Notes: a model not told the origin generated them from the letters alone. Positions 1-11,559 are shown, counted from the first letter of the stretch. The stretch is 64,000 nt of DNA from Lophius americanus (GCA_037951165.1 JBBDHG010000169.1:2102001-2166000), one strand, 5' to 3'. Made by a program: numbers and translations.

Positions 1-337
1 CAGCTGTCAAATACGGTTTTCAAAGGTTTCTGCGACGTGGCTGGAGAACAATCAATCTAGTCAATTTAACGCAATTTCATGAAGCCGGCATAGAGACGGA
101 GAGAACGTGCAGTTCTCCTTTCAAAGGAAGAGGAAGTGAAAAGAAAAGCACTTTGTAAAAACTAGTCTGATAAACGGTCACATTTTTTTCAAAATCGAGA
201 TTTGAGGTGAGAAACAAACTTTTTCTCTTGACTGCGTTTAGCGTTCTGTGGCGACTGATGTGATGGGAATAGCACTTAGGAGGTTTGTTAGCAGACTCCT
301 CAGTGACACGTATCCTCTCTTGGGAGATTGAACCAAC

Positions 338-474
338 CTGTAAACGGCCCTCTTGTCCGATTCAAGCTGGGCCTGGGGGTCGAGGGTCACGCTGACAGAG
401 GTATTTCCTGCTGCAGAGGCTGCTGGGATATGGACCTGTGGGGTCTTGGTGTTCTGCTGAGTGGTGCCCGTCAT
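338..474 (-). CDS. pknox2: pknox2 second coding exon
   Basis: This 137-nt minus-strand exon carries 45 codons plus two bases, residues 30-74 of the protein. It starts MTGTTQQ and ends DPQAQLESDKRAVY, with the first two bases (AG) of an Arg codon. PKNOX2 proteins have the same DPQAQLE(A/S)DKRAVYR stretch just before the conserved HPLFPLL block that opens the MEIS/PKNOX N-terminal PBX-binding domain. That domain lies off the left edge. The acceptor is tttcatgcgtccccag at 475 and the donor is CAG|GTTGGT at 337, a somewhat weak donor. The phase (0 in, 2 out) fits splicing from 5314 with no frameshift. The reading frame stays open into the intron as far as 238, which is read-through and not coding. 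Confidence 0.92.
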
Positions 475-639
475 CTGGGGACGCATGAAAGACAAAATTA
501 CTTTACATTTAAATGTTTCTGTTACTGTTCGGCTCATTTCCTTCAGGTTCAGAGTCCTGTATTAATCCTGTATTACTACCGTAACAAGGATCCTTCTTTG
601 AAATCTGGGATGTCACGTAATTGTGTTTGTATCCGCCAG

Positions 640-930
640 CGCAGAACCTTCGTATTAATGCGGAAAAAAAATTTTTCCAGGATAATTTTTTTTAAATTTT
701 ATACCAATACAGACTTGAGTGCGAGGAAGAACTGGACAGATTTGGGGAAAGGTTGGTTGTAATGTTCCGACACTAGGGGTAGCTCAATTAACGTTTTGGT
801 GCCATAATTTCTCAAACTTTGGTTCGATTAAGTCAAAATTTTCATGCCTATGAATCGACTGGAGGAAATGTATCTTTCGTAGGTAATATTTCACTAAGAT
901 AGTGTCAAACTTTACTCAGTAGGCGGAGCT
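640..930 (+). repeat. Family U repeat, plus orientation
   Basis: It keeps the core gcgaggaagaactgga (about 720), the cactaggggtagct segment (about 770) and atgaatcgactggagg (about 850). The opening control block (taactcaaaaactat) is mostly lost. See 55605-56085 for the family description. Confidence 0.75.
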
Positions 931-939
931 TGTTAAGAA

Positions 940-1070
940 AAACTCTACTCAAAATTTGGTTCACTGCATTCACACACCAGCGCCACGGCACTGGGAGCAC
1001 CGTTGGGTTTCAGTATCCTGCTCTAGATCCAACCACCGACCTTCCGATAAGCGGATTCCTGTCCTTCTGT
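940..1070 (+). repeat. Decayed dispersed repeat (gcactgggagcacc family)
   Basis: The stretch cggcactgggagcaccgttg, then cagtatcctgct and accaccgaccttccgat, resembles a repeat seen widely in fish genomes. The related copy at 22310-22600 shares the order gcgccagc, then ttcagtactttactc, then ccaattagtgg. It has no coding potential. Confidence 0.55.
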
Positions 1071-1654
1071 TTTTGCTTCAACGCCACAATAACGGATTCA
1101 TCGCTAATTTGAAATCGCTAAGAATGTGAGTGAGGTCCAAGTAGTTGTAATCACTTTTCCGGAGCAATAAAGTGCAACATGCATCCGACGCCGGCGGACT
1201 GTAAATGAGGATGTAGCTGCAGTGAATCATTGTTGCTTGACGGGTCAGGATCCTCGTAATGAAGCCGTTAAGTAAAATGAATGAGGCAGGACAGATACGG
1301 CAATTGAACGAGGCACGATCACGTGACATGTAGATTCCAGCCGGACGATAAATACTCAGATGCTATTTACCTGCTGAACGTCTTCGTACAAACAGGTGAT
1401 GTATGATCTTCGGAAGCACGGCACCGATGTCGGTCTGACACGGAGCCGTAAGAGAATCTGTTTGATTCTTTTCTGGGTGGGCGCGAGACTGACACGCTTT
1501 ACAAACACAAGCCGTTGTCTTCTTCATCCTCTACCCCGCTTCCCCTCTCTCTCGTTCGTGTTCTCTGAGGAAAAGAGTCTAACAACCTCCCCACTCTTTT
1601 TTTTTTTTTTCCGTCAGGGTGAGATGGGAGGAAGCTTCAAGTCTTAATCCCGGC

Positions 1655-1850
1655 ACCAAATGGGAAATAAATTAGCTTCTTCACACTTAACTAGCTCTCA
1701 TTTGCATTTGCCGAGCGTGCGGGCTGCAGCTCTGGAGCTCTCCTCTGGCACTAATCCTCTGGCGAAAGGAGGCAAGAGTTGGTTTGGACCAGGAGGAGGA
1801 GGATGCTTAGGTGGTCGGATGACCCCGCTCTACCTCCGATAGATGTGGGG
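1655..1850. promoter_or_regulatory. Candidate intronic enhancer
   Basis: This is unique, moderately GC-rich sequence in the pknox2 intron. It has an octamer site ATTTGCAT at 1700-1707, TTAACTAG and TAATCC homeodomain-like motifs, and no similarity to the window's repeats. The call rests only on composition and motif density. Confidence 0.3.
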
Positions 1851-1894
1851 TTCTGAAGCGTGAGACACAGCAGCCGCAGTTTGGCTTCATCCAT

Positions 1895-2085
1895 GACGTT
1901 CCCAGAAAATTATGAAACCGTCCTCGCCACCACGTGCTAACGGGATAACTCAAAAACTATTTCACGGATCATTTTCAAATTTCATACCCTAATAGATTTT
2001 AGTGAGAGGAAGAAATGGAGTGATTTTAGCAAAGGTCGGTCGTATATTTCTGACTCCAGGGGGAGCTTTAGCTTTAGGTCACTAA
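1895..2085 (+). repeat. Family U repeat, 5' half
   Basis: This is one of the clearest copies of the opening block: gataactcaaaaactatttc at about 1942, then a gaggaagaaatgga core and cagggggagctttagct at about 2060. It stops soon after, so the distal half is missing. Confidence 0.75.
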
Positions 2086-2354
2086 AGGCATCGTCTGAAT
2101 GAATGGATTCTTTTTTCTTCTTGGTCAAAAAAACATCGTAAATGCTAAGAAAAGTACCTTAGATAGTTTTATCGTTATTTGTTTTTGTTATACTTTACAT
2201 CCCTGATTTCTGTTTTCCAGCTCGTATCGTTACTTTAGGTAATACCTTTTACGATGCTTATAAATTTAACTCTGAAAACAAATCTTGAACATGTTGGGGG
2301 GAAATGTTGTGTATTCAGATTGTAGAAACGTAATCAGCATGACTCTGGGTTCTT

Positions 2355-2520
2355 ACGGGGTTAAAGCATGGTGATCCAGATGTCCCTCAACCCAAACACA
2401 CTTTCCAGCTCCTCCTGGGGGATTCCAGGTTGTTCCCGAACTAGATGAGGTATGCAATCTTTAAAACGTGTCCGGGGGTCTACCCCGGGGTCTCTTGGAC
2501 CAGGAAATGTAGCTTTTATT
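2355..2520. repeat. Common fish dispersed repeat fragment
   Basis: ccagctcctcctgggggatt and gtctaccccggggtctc match, from memory, a repeat common in fish genomes whose other end appears here at 57910-58180. The class is unresolved and may be LINE-derived. Confidence 0.5.
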
Positions 2521-4734
2521 TGGACACTTCATACAGCCCGCATCACTCTTGCACCTAATTCTTAATTATAGCTAAAAACGTTTGTTTCATGTGTTTAGGG
2601 CCAGTCCGGGTAACGAACCAGCGACCTTTGGCGTTTAGGGGAACGGTTGACTGACGATGTCGCCTCCAACACAGCTTGTCAATTCGTCGACGGCTGTTTT
2701 TCAAATGTAAGACACATCGTCTGTTTCAACAGCCAATCAGAGCGTCACAGTCCAAAGGGCTCAGCGTTGGACCGCAGAGAGAAAGGATCACCTCATCAAT
2801 CACCTCATCTGGTCCGTAGACTTACATATGCCGCGACCTCATGGCCATTTTTTAATCTTCAGTGTTCGCGTTCAGCGACTCTCAACAGAACACTCACTCC
2901 ACACGTACTTTGTCTGTTCGCCATTTCACTTTTACAAGAACTGCAGCCGGAGAACCGCTATCATCAGTCATTGTTTAATATCCTACAACTTCCATCCATC
3001 TACAATAAAGTCTGGAAGTGCGGCGAGTAGAACGGGGAGTGAAAATGACACACCACCTCATCTTGTCAAATCGGTGGTAGCCGGCAGGACCGGACCGCCT
3101 GTGCCGCAGGTCAACTCAACTAATTGCCAAAAATTAGGCCTCGTTTGCAGGACAACAAATCACTTCAACAGCTATTCACATTCTAATGAAGTCAAAGATT
3201 TTGGATTTAATTATAGTATTTATATCAGCCTTTTGAAATCCATTGATATTAAATGAAGTGACGAACATATTAATCCATCAATAATAATGGATATTACATC
3301 ATAATATTTTATACTGGCTGGTAAATATTGCATTTTAATGTATTTAAAATAATTCATACTACATCATAAGTGAACATTATGTGCATTCTTCGACTATTTA
3401 AGCCTACTGTGAGTCCTTACAGCCATCCGTTTAGTCTATGAGGCTTTATGACTGTTCACAAAGTGCATCAAGATGCATTATGGGTGTTTATGAGTTCAGT
3501 CCTGAAGCATTAGGGAGTGAACTATAATTTAATACTAATGGTCCCTTAATGGACTTTACATGCAGTCTCAATTAAAAAACACACCTGTTTGCTTAAAATA
3601 GTTTTTATAAGTAGATTATTTGTTTGTCATCGAACAATTCATTATTTTCTGCACATATTTTGAACCAGCACTAATCATGTGGAAAATTAATACGTGTCCA
3701 ATGTTAGTAAGGCAGAGTAAGAGAAAAGCAAGAGTTGGAGAGATCCGGGCTCACGGGAAATAAAATGATTCATACAGAGCAAGTAAAAATAGTACAACAA
3801 AATAATTAAACAGAATTGATTGAATACTATTCATGCTGACACACATACGCAAAAACACATTCCTGCCTGTCCTGGTTCCGGCTTCTTACAGGCCATTATT
3901 GTTGTTTCAGCAGAACTGAATGATTATTATCCAGTTATTTTTCTCTGATGGTATAATTCTTTTTATTTGCAAAATACAGCATACACTAAAATTAAAAAAT
4001 CTACAACATTTATGTCCAAATATATGGCACCTCTACCCCACTATTATATATTTGTACTTATTCTGATAGACCATAACCTCTATTGTTGATGAATGAGATT
4101 AAATTGTCTAATCTTTTTTTAAAACTTTAAATACCGATGAAATTGTTTTAAAAAGAAGTTGTGTGCAGACCAAACCCCATTATATACGAAACAAACGTAC
4201 GTACCGACACGCAAACCAATGGACGCTCCGATCTTACACAAAATAACCCTTTTAGCGGGGTATAAGACACTTTTTTTCTTTAAAAAGTGATTTTCTACTT
4301 AAGCATTACATAACCTAAGGAATAAACATTTTATAGTTTGTTAAAGTAAGAGATAATATCTGTGTATAGTTATTATTTACTGAGGGGTGGATCGTGGGAT
4401 GATAGATTAATCCATAAAAATCTCAAGCCCATTTCTCCTTAAAGGAACATTACAAAGAATATAATAAATTTAAAAAATAAGACCAAACAGAACACAATGA
4501 CATTTATGAACATTTATGAAATCATTTTGTGAATAGTCAGAATTCTCCAATGTTACGAAGCTGACCAGGTTTTTGCGAAGCCACAAAATATATTTTCCAT
4601 GTTTAATGTCAATTTGTACAAAATATGTTGTCAAAACAGGTTAGATTTAAAATTGTAAAATGACTTGAAATGTACCTTTAATAACACGACCATGAACGGT
4701 AAAATGATCTTTCAGCATTTAAAGGGTTCCAATT

Positions 4735-4830
4735 TTTGTCTGCTTTTACCTTGTAGCACTTTCAGATTTGATCCAAATCTAAAGTGCGTTATAAATTAAA
4801 TGTATTATTATAATTAGATTATTGTGTCAT
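4735..4830 (+). mobile_element. L2-type LINE 3' tail
   Basis: tgtagcactttcagatttga, then ccaaatctaaagtgcgttat, then ttaaatgtattattat is the same tail that follows the intact L2 protein end at 34104-34276. The protein part is missing here, as expected for a heavily 5'-truncated insertion. Confidence 0.65.
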
Positions 4831-4999
4831 CATGGTTTCTTAAGGGAAAAACCCGTCACAGTTTATAAAAGCTCAGTTCCGATTGGTTCGCAGGAATATT
4901 AGACATTAAACAAAGGAATTACAAATATAAACAGTTATCGGTATATTGTTGTTTTTGTTGTTGAGATTTGATGACATAGTGTTTTACTTATGTCTAGAT

Positions 5000-5095
5000 A
5001 TTTGTTTTTTTTCACTGTATCTGTACGTTGACCTTGATCGTCTTGAAAGGCGCCTATAAATAAAATGCATTATTATTTGTATCATTATGAATCAT
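5000..5095 (+). mobile_element. LINE/SINE 3' tail
   Basis: gaccttgatcgtcttgaaag, then gcgcctataaataaaatgca, then ttattattt is a typical 3' end of L2-type elements. A second tail-like motif, gggttcaataaagtatttc, lies at about 5208-5228, just beside the coding exon. Confidence 0.5.
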
Positions 5096-5313
5096 ATAAT
5101 TTAGTAATTAATTATAATATTTTTCTTTCTTATCATATTCTTATATTATTATTATGTCTCTGGTAATCTTATTCTTATCTTAATTGACGATTTTTGTAAT
5201 GATCCCTTGGGTTCAATAAAGTATTTCAGAACCCAAAAATAAAAAAAACGAAAAAACAAACATTTTGAAGTATCTGCCTTGTGTTGTGAGAAGGTAGATT
5301 TTAAACCTCTGAC

Positions 5314-5420
5314 CTGTTGGCTCTCCTGGTACGATGGTGGAGGAACGCTCTGGGTGGCCATCATCGTCACTGCAGGTGTTGGGGACACATGTTGCATCAT
5401 GGGATAGCTTCACATTGAGA
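5314..5420 (-). CDS. pknox2: pknox2 first coding exon (start codon at 5400)
   Basis: PKNOX2 (PREP2) is a nuclear TALE homeodomain transcription factor that binds DNA with PBX partners. Read on the minus strand, this exon has a 20-nt 5' UTR part (5420-5401) and 87 coding nt (5400-5314). The 29 codons begin MMQHVSPTP and end YQESQQ. As I recall it, mammalian PKNOX2 begins MMQHASPAP and continues with a similar MMATQ and proline-rich segment. The upstream acceptor is a clear pyrimidine tract, cttgtctccaccag-like, ending at 5421. The donor is CAACAG|GTCAGA at 5313. The exon ends in phase 0, matching the next exon at 474. Tandem ATG codons lie at 5400 and 5397, and the first is used by homology. 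The exon encodes only the disordered N-terminus, so the assignment rests on the matching two-exon pattern. Confidence 0.9.
5410..5415 (-). promoter_or_regulatory. Start-stop minimal uORF in the pknox2 5' UTR
   Basis: In the 5' UTR part of the first coding exon, the minus strand reads TCTCAATGTGAAGC: an ATG (5415-5413) followed directly by TGA (5412-5410). It ends nine bases before the main ATG at 5400. Start-stop elements can hold ribosomes and lower main-frame translation. That role here is inference. The A at -1 and the T at the +4 position make a middling start context. Confidence 0.5.
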
Positions 5421-5689
5421 CTGGTGGAGACAGAAGACAAGCAGGAGCTCAGTAAAAGTCTATGACGGCGGCCGCCACCAGGTGCTGCTCTGATTAAATA
5501 AAAGCAGAGGGGGATTCTCTGCTAGCATGTCACTTTCCCCTATATCCGCATTTCTTTACGCCCTCATTTATTCATTCTGTCGCTCTTTACCTGCAGCAGG
5601 TTAGATCTGACGGATCAGACACGGTGACGCATTCATGCCCATTCTCCTATCGAGCCGCAAAAGAGCGAAGCTACAGAAAAAAAAAATCT

Positions 5690-5990
5690 AACAACGGCGC
5701 CTTGCATATCATCATGAAACCGTAAACAGACTCAACCACATGTTCGCCAATTAAAGGCGGCCTCTGATTGTTTGCTAATTACGAAACAACCCTTTAAAGC
5801 TTGCACGGCGCTGGAGTCACCTTGCTGCCTCTACGTGTTGTTGTTGCTCTATTACCCAGCCAATCAGCAGGGCTAATTAGGGGCTCTTGTCGGTGAACTA
5901 ATTGCTATTGGCCGGGACCCCACAGGGCTGGGGGCCGAAGCATCTAGAACGCCGCTGCCACCGCCGCCCCCACCCTCGCCAGAAGGGCTA
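5690..5990. promoter_or_regulatory. Candidate enhancer just upstream of the first coding exon
   Basis: Non-repetitive sequence packed with homeodomain-type cores: ccaattaaag, gctaattacg, gctaattagg and aactaattgc. CCAAT-like sites (ccagccaatcagc, attggcc) also occur. Such clustering is common in conserved developmental enhancers. No coding frame is present, and conservation cannot be tested from one sequence. Confidence 0.4.
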
Positions 5991-7050
5991 ATTGGTTCAG
6001 GGTTCTATTACACACACATACAGACCCCCTACCACGAGCCCAACTTACTATAGCAGGCACAGTAGGCGCTCCATCCTGAAGCTACATCTAACCTATGTGT
6101 ACGCGCCGCATGAAAACCTCTGCTAAATGAACCGTTTCACCTGAGGGGGGCCGGGGGGTTGGGGGGGATGTTTTGATGAATGTGAGGGTAAACTTCATTA
6201 AACCGTTTTATTTTTCTGGCTGCGCCGCTTTTAACCCGACATAAAACAAAAGTGTAATCGCTTTAAAAACTAATGTGGACCCCCAAATTAACATTTTGAC
6301 CAGGATTAGATGTTTTCTTGAAACTTTGGACAGCTGCACTTTTTTTTTCAGGGGGGGGGGCTTTTAATGCCGCATCTACTTTTGTGTGGTCGTGGGAGAC
6401 AGGCAGTAATTACAGTGGACTGGCAGTATTGACCTGGAGGACAGCTCTTGATTAGAAGCTAAGTGTGATGGAAGTGAAACATCTGAGAATAATCTCTGAC
6501 CTGGCAGCAACATCTGCTCACAGCTAATGCCGCAGGAAATAGAAATGTGGAGCAGGTCCAACCTGAGCGCTCAAGCCCAATCTAAGTTGTGAGGATGAAG
6601 ATTTAATATTTCACCAGAATATGCTTCACTATAATCGTATAGTGATATCATACGACATTGAAAGACTTAATGTTGACCTAATTATACATGTCTCCCAGAC
6701 CCAACAAGTAGAATTATTACAAGGAACACACTTGTGTTTAATTCTGGTTGCAATGCCCAGAATCGCAGCTGAACACAGTACTTCGGGATAATCAAACACA
6801 TTTTGTCTCAAATATCTGTGTACTGAGCTCTGCTGTGTGGTAGTGGTCCGGTTCTGACTGCCAGTTCCGTCGGATGGGTCATCGCATCGCCATAGTAGAA
6901 TTTGTTTTCAATGCATACTTGAAATTTTAGGAGCATATATACAGCGGTGAACATTAAATGGATTGGTTTAATGTTGCTACTGGTAGCAGGATCATGCGTG
7001 ATCTAGTATTTGCACATATTTCGCACATTTCTTTCTTTCTCTTTTATATC
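5991..7050. other. Unassigned non-coding stretch
   Basis: Contains short G runs (about 6145-6170, 6351-6360) and no frame with recognisable protein character. I see no clear repeat until the LINE fragment at 7050. Confidence 0.5.
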
Positions 7051-7300
7051 CTGCTCTTACGTTTGGTTGAGGACATGTGTGCCACTTACCTAAATCTGTT
7101 TATAATACGACCCAGCGGCAGTTTGCTTATGCTAAAGAGTAAGGGGCCAAGGATAGAGCCCTGGGGGACACCGCGGTACAAAGGAGGAAGCACTAACTAT
7201 GGCTATTGAGAAAGTTCTACTCAATAAGTAGGATTTTTTTGGGCATATTAAAGCATGTGAGGACTTACTAAACATAATTATGTAACTTAATGCAACCAAA
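7050..7300 (-). mobile_element. L2-type LINE reverse transcriptase fragment
   Basis: The minus strand encodes the reverse-transcriptase block VPQGSILGPLLF with a following LPLG-like segment (7085-7175). This is the motif just before the YADD region in L2 LINEs. The frame is broken upstream of it. It shares both its RT block and its flank (actatggctat, then gtgaggacttac) with the copy at 34655-34880. Confidence 0.7.
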
Positions 7301-7639
7301 AGAGTCTACTATGGATCAATAATTGTTCTTTTCTAAACAGGCTTCACAAAAGGTTGAGCTCATCTTAACTAAAATCGACTATTTTCCGTGAGATACAAAC
7401 TCATCATGAAATCTTTTTTGTTCTTTTCTTTTACTGTTAACTATTTGTGATTCTATAGGATAATTTGAAGTTTTGTTGTTGAGTAAATGTTCCAATTAAA
7501 TAATGGTGATGCTTTAATGCTAATGCTAGCAGTATCTAACCGTTGTTGCACATGATCCTGGCCAAGTTGTTACACAAGTATTATCACCATGTACAATAGT
7601 AGGCTCATTATCATGCTGTTATTTGTGCCACTGGTTTAC

Positions 7640-7770
7640 ATTTTACCTCTGATACACTTTATTTTTTAGTTTATAATTTTTTTTGTTTTACTCTCCTGCT
7701 ATATTTTTGGGTGCTATCATTTTGGGATGTCTCTGGCCCAAAAGTTTCTTCCGGAATCAATAAAATCTTT
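7640..7770 (+). mobile_element. Retroposon 3' end that leads into the TTATC array
   Basis: tggcccaaaagtttcttccg followed by gaatcaataaaatcttttta resembles the 3' ends of fish non-LTR retroposons, which stop in short tandem repeats. The array begins at the next base. Confidence 0.5.
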
Positions 7771-8052
7771 TTATCTTATCTCATCTTATCTTATCTTATC
7801 TTATCTTATCTTATCTTATCTTATCTTGTCTTATCTTATCTTATCTTATCTCATCTTATCTTATCTTATCTTATCTCATCTTATCTTATCTCATCTTATC
7901 TTATCTTATCTTATCTTGTCTTGTCTCATCTTATCTTATCTTATCTCATCTTATCTTATCTCATCTTATCTTATCTCATCTTATCTTATCTTATCTTATC
8001 TTATCTTGTCTTATCTTATCTTATCTCGTCTTATCTTATCTCATCTTATCTT
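7771..8052. repeat. TTATC pentanucleotide microsatellite
   Basis: About 56 tandem pentamers, mostly ttatc with tcatc, ttgtc and tcgtc variants. Because the period is five, two overlapping frames stay open across it, giving meaningless SYLIL-type translations. Confidence 0.97.
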
Positions 8053-8499
8053 GATTGTGGAGGTAAAAACATACAGGAAGTGGTTGAATGTAAATGTCAG
8101 CCGTTGTCTAATTGGTTGTTTTTAATATTGATTTATAGTCAGATAGTCTTCGCTGATCGATGACGAAGCCTGCATGACGTTAACAAGAAAACACTTGTTG
8201 TTATAAAACGCACAGTCTGGAACGCATCAGGAAAACATATGAAGAAAAATGGCTGCCCTGTGAAAATGGTCTGAAGATGCCGGAATCCCCCCCTGCAGCG
8301 AGATCGTACCCCGCTGAGACCCAGAGCCCGGCTGCCTCAAGTCAAGACATCTGGATGAGACCTTTCTCTCTCTTCTTTCGGCGTCTGATTCCACCTCTGC
8401 TTCCTCGGCTGTACTCGCAGTCGTATTATAAGAGCATGTTTGCCGTTTTGCGCCGTGTGTGATCACACTTGTTTGTGCGCCACGTCTCCGCGGGTCCTG

Positions 8500-9350
8500 T
8501 TGTGTACTGATTGCGTCTTCTGGTTTCTGTTCTCATTCCAAAACCGCTATCAGCTGAAAGGCATCTCCTCCGTTATCAGCCCTCATTTTAATTGCAAATG
8601 CGGCGAGCGTGTAAGTGATTAAATGGAAAATTGCACATTAATTGATGAGACTGGAGATAAAGCCATTCCAATTACCGCACAGTATTTTAGGCGGCCTCTC
8701 AAGTTTCGCCGTCCCTCGAAGGAACGAAGGCGCCGAATGGCAAATTTGAGCAGGCAATTGTGTATCCATAAATATGCACACATAAAGACGTAATGTGCTT
8801 CGGCGCACGCCGCGGCTGCCGGGGCGTGAATGTACGTACAAGAACAGAGAGGAATACTCCAAAACAGCCAGACAAAATATATCGACGCATGAAAACTTGG
8901 GAGGATAAATCCCTCTCAAATTGGAGACAATAACCAACCGGCGCCCACTCTCTCTGTGAAGGCGCTAACGTTGTACGGCTACACAATAAGTCGTAAAATT
9001 CATTTTGAGGACAAATGATGTGTTTGTTCCTCAACAAAGGCCTTTGAATTATTACAGAGTTCATAATGCATATCAATTGAAAAGTGCCTGTAGTGGCAAT
9101 CAAATTCAAAAGCAAGCATAAAATGAAAAATGAGAAGTAGGCATAAAATTATTACAACAAACATCAAAGGCTTTTGTGCATCTGAATTGGGAGCAGTCAC
9201 ACTCTTTCATCGGATTTTGTGCAGTGAGAAACACTTCTATTCAGCATTCAATTTTCCAACAATTCTCCGGCGTGGCGCGAGCTTCTGCCGCATTGATGTG
9301 AGGTTAGTCCGTGGCCCAGCTGCAGTCGGCCTCCTTTCCCACTGGCATTG
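8500..9350. promoter_or_regulatory. Candidate conserved regulatory block
   Basis: About 850 bp of unique sequence. It includes ttaattgcaaatgcgg (octamer-like), acattaattgatgag and ccattccaattaccgc, and later caaaggcctttgaattatta. TAAT-type cores are frequent and there are no repeats. Several short frames on both strands lack protein features and look like chance. No direct evidence of activity. Confidence 0.4.
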
Positions 9351-9659
9351 AAGTGGAAATCCATATCAAGTCAGATATGATGCCACCACCGCCTCTGGCC
9401 TCCACACTTCAACCGTGTCCAAAGAATATTCTGGAATGCTTGTGGTTTGAAGGAGGAGTTTAACCCCACACTGTTCAAGATCAATTAAACGCGGAGGGGG
9501 AATCGCAACCGACCAAGGTGATAGAAAGAAAAAGGAATCCTGGTCGGGATTTAAGGAACTTCCATGCACTCCAGAATTTGACCTGGCTACTGAGTTGTGC
9601 ACCAGTCTATTCAAATCTAACCTGACGAGACTCTCATCAGGATTCATCAGTAAAACCTG

Positions 9660-10090
9660 GACGGGTTTATCCCTGAAAAGTCCCCAATCCCCTAAATTGC
9701 AGAAGCAATCACTGTGACTGAACTCAGATTAAATGTTGAGGTATGTCCGGAGTACTTTTCATAAAAAAGCTCACCCTAGTGAATGAAACATGAACTATTG
9801 GAGTAAAACACGATGTATACAAGATAGATCTTCTCCAGTCGATGCATATGCTCCAAGTTTGGACTAAATGGATCAATGGTTGAGAGATTGTCAGAAATAT
9901 ACAACCCACCATTCCCAGCATCAATCCAGTCCTTCCTTGAACTAAGATCTATGGTCCATAAAGTTTGAAAAAAATCCTTGAAATAGTTTTCGAGTTCTGT
10001 CCGGAACGGTTCATTTAAAGCCGAGCTTTCCAAAAATAAATTCCGTTCTTCCTCAAGAACTGAATTCCAAGCTGTTTGTTTCAGCAAAAC
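9660..10090 (-). repeat. Family U repeat, near full length
   Basis: From the plus strand it runs from the distal end (ttatccctgaaaagtcccca) through gtatgtccggagta, the ctattggagtaaaac block, gtttggactaaatgg, and cagaaatatacaaccca to the ccttgaaatagttttcgag end. Small losses only. Confidence 0.8.
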
Positions 10091-11094
10091 AACGGTGAAC
10101 TATGAACTACTACTGCCGGTAAATGGGTGGACCAACAAAACTAAAGCAAAAGCAGAAAAAACACCTTCATACGCTTCAAATGGATGAATTCAAAGAATCA
10201 AGGACTAATTAAATCGAGCCCAAAATTATAGCAGTGCAATTTTAGAAGCTATCACATCGTCCAAAAGGGCTATTTTCACCATTCTCCAAAACAGATTTAA
10301 ATTCCCCTAAGCAATGACTTCTGACGGCTCATGTTCATTTTACCAGGAAGACGGGGCAGCCGAGCAAAAAGCTCTTCTTTTCCTCATTTGGTTCTGACTC
10401 TGGGGACATATTGTCTTGGATTGTTCAAACCACCTGTGTGTACAGAGCCTGGCTCTCTCGATTGTGCTTCTGCGTCCAACTGAATTGTTGACTAGTTTCA
10501 TATTGTTCTATTGTTTGGACCCTTTCCTGTTGGTGTTACAGCTCCGCCTTTTGTCTGCATTTGGGTCCCATACTCTGAAGTGCTAATTAGCTTAGCAGTT
10601 ACTGCCACCACTCCATCCAATCTACTCGCAAGGCCTTCATACGAACAAAAAAAAAGATCTGTACAACGCTTAGTTTTCTGTTCTGAACACAACTGAACCC
10701 GTTTACAGAACCGACAACGTATTTACTCAGGTAGATATTTGTTTTTACGATGACACACTACACGTTGAATTAATTCAGGAAAAAAGTAAAAGGCCTTTAG
10801 GAATCCAAAGTTCCCCAAAAAGTAATAAAAGACTCAATCGACTTTAATGAGCCACAAAAATGCTAACAAAGACTTTTCAAGGGTATCCTCTCGCATTTTC
10901 TTGTTGGCTTTCTGTAAAGACTGTAAAACGCAGAATTTTGTTATATGACAATATAACTTTCATAAAAGGTTATTTTTTTCTCGCTCATGTGTGAATCGTC
11001 AGGTCTCTGTAAAATAAAAAAAGTACGATCTAGGTCTGCTCTTTTTGGAATGTTCCTTGACATAATCACATCCTGAAAAGTTGGGGATATTTTG
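10091..11094. other. Unassigned non-coding stretch
   Basis: AT-rich sequence between two family U copies. The short frames here have no family resemblance. I see no repeat or RNA gene. Confidence 0.5.
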
Positions 11095-11425
11095 GAATCA
11101 TCATCGCCGGCGCAGCTTCCCATCGACAAATCCTTCGTATTAATCTGATGATTGTAAACTGGATCTTTTTTCATTTTTTACCCTCCTAGACTTTAGTGCG
11201 CTTGTGTATTCTCCATCACTAGGAGGAGCTTTATTTCCTTATTTTGAATATGAACCGACTCCGGAAGATCTATCTTTCATATATCTTTTTTGTTTTTTAA
11301 CGAAAAACGATCTTCTTCGGAGTTTAATGGGGGGATTGCTTGTGCGACAGAGGGGCACTGGAGGCTTTTAGGGGATATACCCTTGGTGACGGGGACGACA
11401 GCGTAGGCCTGGTTTTAGTTGTGAC
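11095..11425 (+). repeat. Family U repeat with internal loss
   Basis: Starts tcatcgccggcgc, keeps ccttcgtattaatctg, a shortened core (ctttagtgcg), cactaggaggagcttta and gaaccgactccggaagatct. It then ends with aggggatatacccttggtga and cgacagcgtaggcc. The gcgaggaagaactgg part is deleted. Confidence 0.75.
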
Positions 11426-11559
11426 TCTGCGCTTTATAAGTAAACTGACTAGAGTTGGCATTTATTGAAACAGACACATGGTATCGCAGCTTTACACACA
11501 GGAATAGACTCACACCCATGCTGTAAACGCTGAATCCCTGGATGCACCTTAACCTATTC

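Larger units (their letters stand above)
475..5313 (-). other. pknox2: pknox2 intron between the two coding exons
   Basis: This is a 4.84 kb intron with donor GTCAGA (5313) and acceptor CCCCAG (475). It holds two family U copies, a decayed dispersed repeat at 940-1070, a regulatory-looking block at 1655-1850, another common fish repeat at 2355-2520, and LINE-type 3' tails at 4735-4815 and 5025-5090. From about 2640 to 4730 I see only AT-rich sequence and no coding exon. Confidence 0.8.

Noticed and set aside
5213..5440. 75-codon minus frame overlapping the pknox2 exon
   Set aside because: Shadow frame. The PKNOX2 frame from 5400 matches homologues and splices correctly.
7711..8163. Two plus-strand frames of 150 and 132 codons
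   Set aside because: Cover the TTATC array only.
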